From assembly GCA_023415205.1 (NCBI GenBank), contig JAEZLR010000042.1, positions 35,179-99,178 of the forward strand: a DNA stretch of 64,000 nucleotides, written 5' to 3'. The position numbers were made by a program, and so were the translations under genes. Below, piece after piece: positions 7,967-17,510 of the stretch. Under the pieces are notes generated by a model that saw nothing but the letters and a program-made list of their open reading frames with translations, made no database searches and had not been told where the DNA came from. Origin of the DNA: Bacillota bacterium. GTDB taxonomy: Bacteria > Bacillota > Clostridia > DSM-8532. Numbering within the stretch: the stretch's first letter is position 1; each line of letters opens with the position of its first letter.

Positions 7967-9502
7967 TTGAATCATGAGTTGGTCCTCGTGCTGGACTTTG
8001 GAGGCCAATACAATCAATTGATTGCCCGAAGAGTCAGGGAAGCGAATGTCTACTGTGAGGTGCTCCCATATAATGTATCCATAGAACGAATCAAAGAGAA
8101 AAACCCTAAGGGCATCATCTTTACAGGAGGCCCGGCCTCAGTTCTGGATGAAAACGCACCTAAGTGTGTTAACGAGGTCTTTGAACTCGGGATTCCCATC
8201 TTAGGTATTTGTTATGGCATGCAGCTTATGAGCGTTATGCTTGGTGGTGAAGTGGCCCGTGCTCACAGCAGAGAATATGGAAAAGTCAGCATTACGCTGG
8301 ATGAAAACCATAGTCTTTTTCAAGGAATTGAAAAGGAAACAAGCTGCTGGATGAGCCATACCTACCATGTGAGCAAATTACCCCAGGGTTTTCTTAGCAT
8401 CGCTGGTTCGGCCAACTGCCCCATATCGGCCATGGCGAATGATCAGAAAAAACTTTATGCCGTTCAGTTCCACCCCGAGGTCATGCATACCCCAAGGGGA
8501 AAGGAAGTGCTCCATAATTTCCTTTTTAAAATCTGCCGTGTTCAAGGCGACTGGCAGATGAGCTCCTTTGTTGAAGCATCCATTAAGGACATCCGGCAAA
8601 AGGTTGGGAATAGAAAAGTCCTATGTGCTTTATCGGGAGGTGTCGATTCCTCGGTGGCTGCGGCCCTCATACACCGTGCCGTGGGGGATCAGCTTACCTG
8701 TATTTTTGTAGATCATGGTCTCTTAAGAAAAAATGAGGGAGACCAGGTGGAAGCTGTTTTCAAAAAGCAGTTTCATGTCAACCTTATCCGTGTTGACGCA
8801 GAACAGCGCTTTTTGGAAAAACTAAAGGGTGTCAGTGATCCTGAAACCAAGCGTAAAATTATTGGCGAAGAGTTTATCCGCGTTTTTGAGGACGAAGCCA
8901 AAAAAATCGGTCATGTGGATTTCCTTGTTCAGGGTACCATCTACCCCGATGTCATTGAAAGCGGCACTGGGGATGCGGCGGTAATCAAGAGCCATCATAA
9001 TGTTGGCGGACTGCCGGATTGTGTGGATTTTGAAGAGATTATCGAGCCTTTGAGAAATCTCTTTAAGGATGAAGTCAGAAGAGCAGGGCTGGAACTTAAG
9101 CTTCCTGAAGACCTGGTATGGCGTCAGCCCTTCCCGGGCCCCGGCCTTGCCATCAGGGTCATTGGGGATATTACCAAGGAGAAGCTAGATATCCTTCGTG
9201 AGACAGACTATATCTTCCGTGATGAAATTGCAAAAGCCGGCCTCAAAAGAGAGATTAACCAGTATTTTACCGTGCTGACCAATATGAGAAGCGTAGGGGT
9301 TATGGGGGATGAGAGAACCTATGATTATACCCTGGCTCTTCGTGCCGTGACCACCACCGATTTTATGACCGCTGATTGGGCCAGATTGCCCTACGATCTT
9401 TTGGAGACGGTTTCCAACCGAATTGTCAATGAGGTGGGGCATATTAACCGTGTCGTTTACGACATCACCAGCAAGCCCCCTTCAACGATTGAGTGGGAAT
9501 AA
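7967..9502 (+). CDS. guaA: GMP synthase (glutamine-hydrolysing)
   Basis: Converts XMP to GMP using ATP and glutamine-derived ammonia in the cytosol. The N-terminal class I amidotransferase has its nucleophile in GICYGMQ near residue 81 and the His/Glu pair in FHPEV near 168. The PP-loop SGGVDSS of the synthetase is near 222, and the C-terminal dimerisation domain ends in STIEWE. Length 511 is standard. TTG start at 7967 with AAAGGTGG eight bases before. The last 12 bases are the left copy of the direct repeat that bounds the island downstream; the insertion leaves the guaA reading frame intact. Confidence 0.98.
   Translation: MNHELVLVLDFGGQYNQLIARRVREANVYCEVLPYNVSIERIKEKNPKGIIFTGGPASVLDENAPKCVNEVFELGIPILGICYGMQLMSVMLGGEVARAHSREYGKVSITLDENHSLFQGIEKETSCWMSHTYHVSKLPQGFLSIAGSANCPISAMANDQKKLYAVQFHPEVMHTPRGKEVLHNFLFKICRVQGDWQMSSFVEASIKDIRQKVGNRKVLCALSGGVDSSVAAALIHRAVGDQLTCIFVDHGLLRKNEGDQVEAVFKKQFHVNLIRVDAEQRFLEKLKGVSDPETKRKIIGEEFIRVFEDEAKKIGHVDFLVQGTIYPDVIESGTGDAAVIKSHHNVGGLPDCVDFEEIIEPLRNLFKDEVRRAGLELKLPEDLVWRQPFPGPGLAIRVIGDITKEKLDILRETDYIFRDEIAKAGLKREINQYFTVLTNMRSVGVMGDERTYDYTLALRAVTTTDFMTADWARLPYDLLETVSNRIVNEVGHINRVVYDITSKPPSTIEWE
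9488..9502 (+). repeat. Left attachment-site copy (attL) at guaA 3' end
   Basis: ATTGAGTGGGAATAA, matching 14 of 15 bases with the copy at 24357-24371; it contains the last codons and stop of guaA. Confidence 0.82.
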
Positions 9503-9561
9503 GCAACCAAATCCTTGAAAGCCGCATAAAATAAGGCTTTGCAGGATGTTAAGAACTGCGA

Positions 9562-9580
9562 TGATACTAAAATGATACTA
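9562..9580 (+). repeat. Paired TGATACTA repeats near the left island end
   Basis: TGATACTA at 9562 and 9573 (11-base period). The same pair with the same period recurs near the right end (24239, 24250). Likely arm-type binding sites of the missing tyrosine integrase. Confidence 0.55.
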
Positions 9581-9615
9581 TTTAACCATTGCAGGGAATA
9601 AATGCTTAATAAACT

Positions 9616-9653
9616 ATCCCCCTGAAAACGATAAAGTTTTCAGGGGGATTTTT
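9616..9653. terminator. Strong terminator just inside the left island end
   Basis: 14-bp perfect stem ATCCCCCTGAAAAC with a 6-nt loop and T tract. It can end guaA transcription and the convergent XRE gene. Confidence 0.85.
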
Positions 9654-9678
9654 GCGTTTATATGAAACTTTTTTATTC

Positions 9679-10152
9679 TTATAATTGAACGATGCGTTTG
9701 AATCCTTTTCCGTCTTTTTCAGGATAAGTATAACGCCATTGGTCATATTCTTCTTTAGTAATTTCTCCGTCAACAAATCTCTGATACTCTTTCTGCCAAG
9801 CAGAAATCATTTTAAACATTTCTAAATAGCTATCATTTTCAGTATCAAGGGTAATGCAAACCTGACCATCAATGTTATTCACTTTAAGACCATACATATC
9901 TTCAAGTGCAAACATTGTGTGCATCAAGCCTATATATGAATCAATGTTAGGTACATCAAGAGCTGAAGGACATACATCAAGATGCTCTGCAAAAGCTTTG
10001 ATTACATCTTCCTTTGGAATTCTTGTTTCTGATTCATATTGAGCCACACGAACATCGGCAGCATTTTCAGGAAAGTTAAGCTTTAATCCTAACTCTTTCT
10101 GTGTAAACTTTCTTAAATTACGAAAAAACTTAATTCTTTGACCAATAGCCAT
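9679..10152 (-). CDS. XRE-family transcriptional regulator of the island
   Basis: A 157-residue DNA-binding protein with an N-terminal helix-turn-helix (IGQRIKFFRN, TQKELGLKL, VAQYESETRIP). A roughly 90-residue C-terminal part includes LDVPNIDSYIGLMHTMFALEDMYGL, a pattern I associate with XRE regulators common on clostridial mobile elements. The ATG at 10152 has GAGGTG nine bases upstream; the frame stays open further upstream but lacks a good site. It is divergent from the riboswitch operon and likely governs island functions; operator not identified. Confidence 0.8.
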   Translation of the reverse strand: MAIGQRIKFFRNLRKFTQKELGLKLNFPENAADVRVAQYESETRIPKEDVIKAFAEHLDVCPSALDVPNIDSYIGLMHTMFALEDMYGLKVNNIDGQVCITLDTENDSYLEMFKMISAWQKEYQRFVDGEITKEEYDQWRYTYPEKDGKGFKRIVQL

Positions 10153-10247
10153 AATAAACACCTCGCCAAAATGATAATAATTGCATATTTTTTGCATAGA
10201 TATATCATTGAAGAACAACAAAGAATATGATATTCTTAATTTAATAC

Positions 10248-10480
10248 ATTCACACAGAGTGTTGGTTATGTCGTAAAGGCTCATTAGCTAGGCATAATCA
10301 GTGGAAAGGGAATGGGGTGAGAATCCCCTGCGGTTAAACTGTCGGTGTGTGCATCGAATGTTTTTATATCCGTTAGCGAAAGCTAGTCATTGGGAAACTG
10401 AGAAGGCAGGATATAAAAATGCGGACAGAATTGTCTATATGGTGCGAGTCACAAGACCTGCTTTGATGTTATCTCGTAAG
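10248..10480 (+). ncRNA. Cobalamin (AdoCbl) riboswitch
   Basis: The conserved core is readable: GGGAATGGGGTGAGAATCCC at about 10308-10327, then CTGCGG and AACTGT. The B12 box (GAGTCACAAGACCTGC) is at 10446-10461. Order and spacing fit the class. Downstream is an intrinsic terminator, so ligand binding most likely causes transcription termination ahead of the uptake genes. This ties the whole downstream operon to vitamin B12. Confidence 0.92.
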
Positions 10481-10553
10481 TGCTTCAAAAGCATAGGGAT
10501 AATATTTTCAGTTGCAACTTAACTGAATTGTGATTCATCACAGAAAAACTCAG

Positions 10554-10594
10554 CTGTGGTAATTTTTTGAAAGAAAAATTGCCGCAGTTTTTTT
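10554..10594 (+). terminator. Riboswitch expression-platform terminator
   Basis: Stem CTGTGGTAATTTTT / AAAAATTGCCGCAG (with G-U pairs) and seven T. The right arm can alternatively pair with CTGCGGTAA at 10600-10608, so a competing hairpin is possible. Confidence 0.8.
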
Positions 10595-10619
10595 ATTGCC
10601 TGCGGTAAGAAAACCGGAG

Positions 10620-10961
10620 GTGAAAAACATAGCAGACAAATTACAAATGCAAGAAGCGGAATTTGCAAGATTACACAAAAGCGATACGGACGAAGAACTT
10701 ATCGCCTATCTCGTGAAATGTTCTAAAGAACTTGGCAGATGCCCGAAAAAAGAGGATGTTGTAGGACATACTTACTTAAAGCAAAGGCTTGGTCCATGGC
10801 CTCGTATTTTAGAACGAGCAGGACTCAAAGAAAAAAGTCAAAAGCGAACTCAAAAAGAGCAGAAAATGAATTGGACAGAAGGTTCAAAATCTGTTATCAA
10901 TCATGGTTCAATCAATCAACACAAGAAGCAAAAAGTTTTTGAGGGAATTAAAAAAGCCTGA
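10620..10961 (+). CDS. Small protein with one homing-endonuclease-associated repeat (HNH_repeat-like)
   Basis: A roughly 113-residue basic protein. The core ...TDEELIAYLVKCSKELGRCP...GHTYLKQRLGPWPRILERAGL resembles the short helical repeat found beside HNH and homing endonucleases, thought to bind DNA; no nuclease motif is present. The start is uncertain. A strong GGAGGTG (10616-10622) precedes an ATA codon at 10629 by normal spacing, while GTG (10620) overlaps the ribosome site, TTG (10596) is upstream of it, and the next ATG is at 10647. It is the first gene after the riboswitch and overlaps the next ORF, which holds a second copy of the repeat; the two may be one frameshifted gene. Confidence 0.5.
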   Translation: MKNIADKLQMQEAEFARLHKSDTDEELIAYLVKCSKELGRCPKKEDVVGHTYLKQRLGPWPRILERAGLKEKSQKRTQKEQKMNWTEGSKSVINHGSINQHKKQKVFEGIKKA

Positions 10962-11181
10962 ACGAGTAAAGCTTGAGAGTGAATTTGCTCAAAAACACGA
11001 AACTGATACCGATGCAGAACTTTATGAATATTTAAAAGAATTAAAGGCAAAGCACGGCAAAAGGCTGAACCCGACAAACACAATCGGATATACATATCTT
11101 GTGAAAAGATTGGGTGCTTGGAACGAAGTAATGAGAAAAATCAGTACGGATTTAAAAAACGGAAACGAAAGGACTGAATAA
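10903..11181 (+). CDS. Second small protein with a homing-endonuclease-associated repeat
   Basis: A 92-residue basic protein. Its segment EFAQKHETDTDAEL... then GYTYLVKRLGAWNEVM aligns by eye with EFARLHKSDTDEEL... and GHTYLKQRLGPWPRIL of the preceding ORF, so the pair are tandem copies of one repeat. It overlaps that ORF by 59 bases in another frame, which suggests either translational coupling or a frameshift in one longer gene. It ends three bases before the S-layer-type protein. Its role in a cobalamin operon is unknown. Confidence 0.5.
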   Translation: MVQSINTRSKKFLRELKKPERVKLESEFAQKHETDTDAELYEYLKELKAKHGKRLNPTNTIGYTYLVKRLGAWNEVMRKISTDLKNGNERTE

Positions 11182-11183
11182 AA

Positions 11184-14100
11184 TTGAAATTCAAAAAGAT
11201 TTTAAGTGTACTTTTAGGACTCGTTATGGTCATTGGTATGATGCCGTGTCAGATTTCAGCGGCAACAGACCTTACATGGAATGGTGGCATGATTACACTT
11301 GCATCGGATACAAAAGTTGGAAGTGCTACATTAAAAACGCTCGACATCTATAAGCAAGGTGCTTATACAAATTATCCTGAAATTGTAAGTGTAACTCAAG
11401 ACGGTAATATAATCAATATTACTTTGGCAGAAGGTACAGATCCGTCATATCCTTTGCAGATGGGGTTTTCAATGGGTGGAGGTTATACCCAAAATACAGG
11501 CAATACCTGTACATTAGAAAACGGTCAGGGTACAGCAACCGTTAATGTTACTTGCAAACCTGCAAGCGCAGGCAATGCACCTGTGTTGGGTACGGGAACC
11601 TTTACTGTAAACTTCTCGGTTATAAAGGGCGAAGTATATGCCGTAACAGCTCCAAGCGGAGAAGGCTTTACTTTTGATGGTTCATCTGAAGCATCAAAAG
11701 ATAGAGATTATAGTTTTAATATCACAATTAACGAAGGCTATGACGGATCGGCTATGGTTGTCAAGGTCAACGGAAATGAAATCAGCGCAAGTGACGGCAA
11801 ATATACTGTTCCTGCTGTAAGTGAAGAGCTTGTTATTACAGTAGAAGGTGTTGTTAAGAGAGAAATTCTTAATATCACAGCGCCTGAAGGCGAAGGTTTT
11901 ACCTTTAGTGGTGCTGATACTGTATATAAAGGTGATGACTATCGTTTCATCATATCTGTTGACAATGCTTATAAGTCAACAGATATGATAGTTAAAGTAA
12001 ACGGCAATGAATTGGTAGGCGTTAATGGAAAGTATACCGTTTCTGCCGCAGAAGAAAATCTTGTCATAACAGTAGAAGGTATTGAACCCAAAACTATATA
12101 TACAGTAACTTTGACAGAAGGCGAAGGATATACCATCACCGGTCAGGCTACAAGCTATGCTGATGAACCATACACATTTACCGTTTCGGTTGATGATGCC
12201 ATTTATTGGGCAGATAAAATCGAAGTGTTGGTAGATGGTGAAAAGGTAACACTTACAAACAGCAAATACACATTTGATGCACTTGATTGCAACAAGATTG
12301 TAACTGTCCAAAATATACTTGAAAGAGAAATTCTCACAGTAACAAAGCCTGAAGTTGAAGGAGTAACAATCAGCGGTGATGATACCGTAAGAGATGGTAA
12401 GCCATATAATTTTACTGTAATCATTGACGAAAAGTATGACGGCACAAATATGGTTGTCACAGTTAACGGAAACGAAGTAACTTCTGCTGACAATAAATAT
12501 ACAGTTACTGCTGACAAAGAAGATATTACTATCGAAATCAGCGGTATTGTGAAGAAGGATATTTGCGAGATTATCAAACCCGTTGACGGCAAATTCACAT
12601 TTTCGGGCGAAGACTTTGCATATAAGGGAAACGATTATGTTTTCACGGTAACACCAAATCTCGGTTATATTGCTACCGTTACGGTGAATGGTGTAATAGT
12701 TGAAGGAAATGGCAATACATATACAGTCAAGGCAGAAAACGATGAGTTGACTATTTTGGTATCTACCGAAAAAGTTTCTATGCCCGAAAAAGAATTGACA
12801 ATTTCTTCCGAAAACGAGGCATATATAGTTGATGTAGCAGATAATAAACTCAAGGCATTCGGAAACTCACGTTATGCAACTGTTACAGGTATTAAGATAT
12901 GGGGAGCACGGGTGGTTTCAGCTTTTGAAAATGGTACAACAATTTATTTTAATCTTCATAGCGATACTCCGGATAATGGTGAGATAATAGCTGACTTTTT
13001 GTACACAACCGATAGTAGCAGAACTACACTTGAGAATAGTTCGCTGAATGTACCCCTTACAGATGGTGAAGCAGGTAAAACACACACGGTAACTGCAAAG
13101 TACAGCAGTTCTAAAGCATCGGCAACATATACCCTCATATTCTTCCGTGAGCTTCCTGCAGAAGAACCTCCCGTATGCATTAAAAATTCAGACACGAAAG
13201 AGGTTTGGAAAGACAGAACTTTAGAAATAGACCTTAGTGAATATTTTGCTGATGCAGATAATTATTATCTTGTAAATGGTAATGACAAGACACCAATCGA
13301 AGGAAAGATATACACATTTACTTCAAGTATTGCAGGTGAACACGCACTCTCCTTTGCAGCAGAAAATGAAGCAGGCGAAGCAAATGAGCGCTTAACTGTT
13401 ATAGTAAATGTCAAGGATATAGACAGCGGTGTATATATTGGTCATGCCACAGGAAATGGTTCATGGAATTCTATTCAGTTCCTTGATGCCGAAGGCAATT
13501 TTATAGAAGATGTTGAAGTGACATACGATACAAATAATCGTGTAGTTTCTGTCCTTCTTCCAAAGACCTATGATGCAGGCGGCGCAGTCTTGGCAAAGTT
13601 TGATATGACGCAAAATGAGTCAGGATATCCGTTTGTATCTACTTCCACGGAAACAACAGCCAACAGAGCATTTAATTCTCGTTTTACTGAGAAAAACATT
13701 GCTCTTACGGGTGGAAGTGCAACATTTACTTTCTATTACTACAACAGCAGTACCTCTCCAACTAATAACGGTGGTCAGACAAAGTTTGTAATATCCATAA
13801 AGATTAAAAACGACAAGCCCGTACTTGCAGAAGGCATAGAAGCATCAACAAGTGCCACTATCACCGCAGGCGAAAACTACACACTTGATTTATCACCGCT
13901 CTTTGCAGATGTTGATGAGGATGAACTTACATATAAGGTAAGCATAAATGGTGCAACTGCCGTTTTGGCGGATGCAAACTACTCCTTCACTACCGATGTG
14001 GCAGGAACATACACATTGGTATTTACTGCAAATGACAGTAAGGATGAATCGGATGATACATTTACAGTAACTTTAACGGTAGAAAATTCTGCTGAATCAG

Positions 14101-17100
14101 ACTCTATGACCGTTTATGTACCTGAAGGATTAAATCCAAGATTTTATGTTTCTTCAGGCTTCTCGGATGGTGTTGATATTCAGGGTGATATTCTTGATGC
14201 TGCGATCGGCGAAACCAAAGATGGTTTAACCGCATACACTTTGAATTATCCCGTAAATGCCGATATGCTCAGTATTCGCACAGAAGAATTTGGCGGTATG
14301 GCATTTGCCGCACAAAAAGACGGCGCTGTAACTTTCCGTAAGGTGAAGCTTCAGGTAGTTGACTATGACAAAAACCTTGCTGAAAGCACCAATGTGGTTA
14401 CTTACGGAGAAAATACCGTTGTGGCAGGTAGTGATGGTTGGCTCGTCGTTGCAGGCGGTGAGTATGTCATTACAGCCACTCCGAAAAATGCTGATTTGGC
14501 AAAGGTTTCGGAAACTGTAACGATTGAATCAGGCAATGATACTTATGTTGCTGAGGTAATGCTCGGTATTTCAAATCCTATGAGTATTACTGTACCCACG
14601 GGTGCAAAGGCACAGCTTTATAAATATAATCAGTATTACAGCAATACAGAACTTGATGCTAAAATAATCAAAGATAATGGTGACGGTACTACCACATATC
14701 AGTTCATTGCCGATACCAAAGCAAACGGAGCATCGTATATTTACCGTGTTTCAATGGAAGGTAAAATCATAAAATCAGGTTGGCTCTCTTGGAATCAGCA
14801 GAATCTTACTGTAACTTATACAGAAAATGATAAAGCACCTTCTTACCGATTAGATGACTACTCTATGACAGGCGAAGAAAACAGTTCTATTGCTGAGGAC
14901 AGCGTTTTGTTAAATGGTAACAGTCGTAACCATCTAAGCTTATCTGTCGGTGAAAGTAAGACATTAAAAGCTTATCGTGCTTGGGAAATCATTCCTGTAA
15001 GCTATAATAACTATATTATCACCCCCGACTTTACTTACACAGTTCTTACGGGAGATGAGATTGTAAGTCTTACAGAAAAAGATTCTATATCTGCGGGTAA
15101 AGGCGACTGGATGACACTTGCTGCCTTAAAAGAAGGAACTGCAATTATCGAAGTAACCTATGATGCTATCGAGGTTTCAGGCGGAAACTATGACGGTGTT
15201 TATGGTGCATCCGATCCTAATCGAAGTGGTCTTTTAGTTGTGCAGGTGGGTGAAAATGATGATACATCCGTTAAATTTGGCATAGATAGTTTTTCAAGCC
15301 ACGGAACATCAGGTTCAAATAATATTTCTTATAATCCGAACAGACAAAAAGAGTGGGATGCCGAGTTTGACACCTTGTACTTTACAGGAAATAGTGGCAA
15401 CCTTACATTAAAGCCTACCGCTTCCTCCGATATTGAAGAAGTATCAGTAAGTCACGACAAGGGTGCGACTTGGATAAATCTTGCAGGTGAAGACGGTGTT
15501 TATAATGCTGAAATTGTTCAGGGCAACAACATTATCAGAGTAAAGACTACAAGCGGAACTGCATATCAGGTTGTCCGTGGTGATAAAGTAACAGTAAAAT
15601 TTTCTGAAGTTTCTGACAAGAGTGATGGTGACGGCATTGTAGAAGCGGGCGAAACTATCCGTGTTACTTTGGTGGGTTTACATTCACCAATTCCTAAAAT
15701 GGCAGGCAACTATAACCCCGGCTATGGCGGAAATACTGACGGATACAGCAGTCAGCACCTCAATTACACTTGTAATGGTACTGATATATATGGTATAGGA
15801 ATGCAGTACAATTTCATCACATCGGCAAACTATGTTGAAATCGTTATGCCTGAGGATGGAAGTGATGTAACTCTAAATAACGGATATATCGGTACGGGCG
15901 TTATCGGACTTAGTAATTTCTCAAGCGGTGGCGATAGTCACAGAAATATTCCTGATAATGGCTGTACTACCCGTGGAAGTACAACAACTTATCATACACA
16001 AAGTATTCTGCCCGTTGTTCTTGTGAAGGTTGGAGATACATCATCACCTAACAATGCTCCTATTGCAAAGAAAGATGCAGTTACTGAAAAAGAAATTTAT
16101 TCAGATCAGAATTTTGCAATCAATCCGGACACACTCTTTGTAGATCCTGATGATGATACCTTAACATTTACAGTTTCGGTAAATGGTGGCGAAGCTACAG
16201 ATGCTCCTTTAGATTATAAGTTTACTCCAACCGGAACAGGCACTTATACATTATTATTTACTGCAACCGATGGTAAAGAATCTGCACAGCATACAATTAC
16301 TCTTACCGTAACAAAGAGACCTTCGCAAGGCACGCCCGAAACCGAAGATGAATTTGGTCTTACTCCATCCGAAATTGCAGGATATGTAACTATAAGCTTT
16401 GTAGATAACGGTGTTCGTGTCAAGGGCGAATCGGGACTTAAATATCCGAAAGCCTTGGGAACAATCATAAAAGCTACAAAAGTTCCTTATAAAAAGGGTG
16501 AAAAAATTACCCATGTTACCAAACGTTTGCTTGACAAACACGGAATAAGAATGAGCTATACAGGTACACTTGAAAGTGGATTCTATTTGGGTGCTATTTG
16601 TGATTTTGAATTAAAAGGAACACCATATGATTCCTTTGGCGAATTCGACGCAGGTGTCGGTTCGGGATGGATGATTACTCTTAATAAGACATTTATTGAA
16701 TATGGTGCATCCGAATTTGAAGTGAAAAACGGCGATGTAATCGAATGGCAGTACACTTGTCAGCTTGGTAAAGATATTGGTGATCCTTTCTATTCAGGTT
16801 CTTCATCATCTTCTTCATCAAATAAGAACAACGAAAAGAAAGAAGAGCAAAAGGAAGAAAACGGCAAAAAAACATTTACAGAATCCACCTTTACCGATAT
16901 CAAAAAGGACGATTGGCATTATGAATCTGTAAAGTATGTGTATGAAAACAACCTTATGCAAGGAACAGGTAATGGATTTGAACCGGAAAGCAAAATGACA
17001 AGAGCCATGCTTGTAACTGTTCTTTACAGAATGGCAAATCCCAAGGGAACAGAAAGCACACATAACTTCAACGATGTAGCATCAGGAGAGTGGTATTCTG

Positions 17101-17432
17101 ACGCAGTAGCATGGGCATCCTCAAACGGAATTGTAAGTGGTGTTAGTGAAAACAAATTTGCACCGAATGAGGATATTACCCGTGAACAAATGGCACTTAT
17201 TATCTATCGTTTTGCAAAGATGCAAGGTATTGATACCACAGATGCATCAAACCTTGAAAGCTTCACAGATGCAAGTGAAGTAAGCGATTGGTCGCTTGAT
17301 GCAATTAAGTGGGCAAATTCTGTAAGCTTGGTAAATGGCACAAGTGAAACCACACTTTCACCTAAAGACACCGCAACCCGTGCTCAGGTTGCAACAATTC
17401 TTATGCGTTTTTGCGAGAATATAGCGAAATAA
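11184..17432 (+). CDS. Giant SLH-anchored surface protein with DUF4430 (transcobalamin-like) domain
   Basis: A 2082-residue exported protein. Signal peptide 1-26. About residues 155-530 are five tandem beta-rich repeats of roughly 75 residues (pattern EGFTFSG, VKVNGNE, KYTV, ITVEG). Then come a long run of Ig-like regions, two cadherin-like modules (near 870-970 and 1615-1710, each PDDDTLTF-like), and a DUF4430 domain near 1737-1868 (GSGWMITLN, VIEWQYTC). A Ser/Lys/Glu-rich linker follows, then three SLH motifs (from about 1902, 1960 and 2027) that bind secondary cell-wall polymer. DUF4430 is the fold of the beta domain of transcobalamin and intrinsic factor. With the B12 riboswitch upstream, a cobalamin-capturing or presenting role is inferred. 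TTG start with AAAGGA. Confidence 0.85.
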   Translation: MKFKKILSVLLGLVMVIGMMPCQISAATDLTWNGGMITLASDTKVGSATLKTLDIYKQGAYTNYPEIVSVTQDGNIINITLAEGTDPSYPLQMGFSMGGGYTQNTGNTCTLENGQGTATVNVTCKPASAGNAPVLGTGTFTVNFSVIKGEVYAVTAPSGEGFTFDGSSEASKDRDYSFNITINEGYDGSAMVVKVNGNEISASDGKYTVPAVSEELVITVEGVVKREILNITAPEGEGFTFSGADTVYKGDDYRFIISVDNAYKSTDMIVKVNGNELVGVNGKYTVSAAEENLVITVEGIEPKTIYTVTLTEGEGYTITGQATSYADEPYTFTVSVDDAIYWADKIEVLVDGEKVTLTNSKYTFDALDCNKIVTVQNILEREILTVTKPEVEGVTISGDDTVRDGKPYNFTVIIDEKYDGTNMVVTVNGNEVTSADNKYTVTADKEDITIEISGIVKKDICEIIKPVDGKFTFSGEDFAYKGNDYVFTVTPNLGYIATVTVNGVIVEGNGNTYTVKAENDELTILVSTEKVSMPEKELTISSENEAYIVDVADNKLKAFGNSRYATVTGIKIWGARVVSAFENGTTIYFNLHSDTPDNGEIIADFLYTTDSSRTTLENSSLNVPLTDGEAGKTHTVTAKYSSSKASATYTLIFFRELPAEEPPVCIKNSDTKEVWKDRTLEIDLSEYFADADNYYLVNGNDKTPIEGKIYTFTSSIAGEHALSFAAENEAGEANERLTVIVNVKDIDSGVYIGHATGNGSWNSIQFLDAEGNFIEDVEVTYDTNNRVVSVLLPKTYDAGGAVLAKFDMTQNESGYPFVSTSTETTANRAFNSRFTEKNIALTGGSATFTFYYYNSSTSPTNNGGQTKFVISIKIKNDKPVLAEGIEASTSATITAGENYTLDLSPLFADVDEDELTYKVSINGATAVLADANYSFTTDVAGTYTLVFTANDSKDESDDTFTVTLTVENSAESDSMTVYVPEGLNPRFYVSSGFSDGVDIQGDILDAAIGETKDGLTAYTLNYPVNADMLSIRTEEFGGMAFAAQKDGAVTFRKVKLQVVDYDKNLAESTNVVTYGENTVVAGSDGWLVVAGGEYVITATPKNADLAKVSETVTIESGNDTYVAEVMLGISNPMSITVPTGAKAQLYKYNQYYSNTELDAKIIKDNGDGTTTYQFIADTKANGASYIYRVSMEGKIIKSGWLSWNQQNLTVTYTENDKAPSYRLDDYSMTGEENSSIAEDSVLLNGNSRNHLSLSVGESKTLKAYRAWEIIPVSYNNYIITPDFTYTVLTGDEIVSLTEKDSISAGKGDWMTLAALKEGTAIIEVTYDAIEVSGGNYDGVYGASDPNRSGLLVVQVGENDDTSVKFGIDSFSSHGTSGSNNISYNPNRQKEWDAEFDTLYFTGNSGNLTLKPTASSDIEEVSVSHDKGATWINLAGEDGVYNAEIVQGNNIIRVKTTSGTAYQVVRGDKVTVKFSEVSDKSDGDGIVEAGETIRVTLVGLHSPIPKMAGNYNPGYGGNTDGYSSQHLNYTCNGTDIYGIGMQYNFITSANYVEIVMPEDGSDVTLNNGYIGTGVIGLSNFSSGGDSHRNIPDNGCTTRGSTTTYHTQSILPVVLVKVGDTSSPNNAPIAKKDAVTEKEIYSDQNFAINPDTLFVDPDDDTLTFTVSVNGGEATDAPLDYKFTPTGTGTYTLLFTATDGKESAQHTITLTVTKRPSQGTPETEDEFGLTPSEIAGYVTISFVDNGVRVKGESGLKYPKALGTIIKATKVPYKKGEKITHVTKRLLDKHGIRMSYTGTLESGFYLGAICDFELKGTPYDSFGEFDAGVGSGWMITLNKTFIEYGASEFEVKNGDVIEWQYTCQLGKDIGDPFYSGSSSSSSSNKNNEKKEEQKEENGKKTFTESTFTDIKKDDWHYESVKYVYENNLMQGTGNGFEPESKMTRAMLVTVLYRMANPKGTESTHNFNDVASGEWYSDAVAWASSNGIVSGVSENKFAPNEDITREQMALIIYRFAKMQGIDTTDASNLESFTDASEVSDWSLDAIKWANSVSLVNGTSETTLSPKDTATRAQVATILMRFCENIAK

Positions 17433-17447
17433 ATTTAATGGTATTAT

Positions 17448-17485
17448 GCGAACAGTCTGACATTAAAATCAGACTGCTCGCTTTT
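17448..17485 (+). terminator. Hairpin between the two SLH-protein genes
   Basis: GCGA-CAGTCTGA pairs with TCAGACTG-TCGC, followed by CTTTT. It probably reduces rather than ends transcription into the rest of the operon. Confidence 0.65.
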
Positions 17486-17510
17486 GCCGTTTTAATAAGG
17501 AGTTTCCGAA

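Noticed and set aside
10301..10522. A 73-codon ORF over the riboswitch
   Set aside because: It coincides with the conserved cobalamin riboswitch and reads through its core; no protein-like features.
11976..16541. Several reverse-strand ORFs of 60-130 codons inside the giant surface-protein gene
   Set aside because: They are mirror readings of its repetitive, low-complexity codons, lack ribosome sites and resemble no protein.
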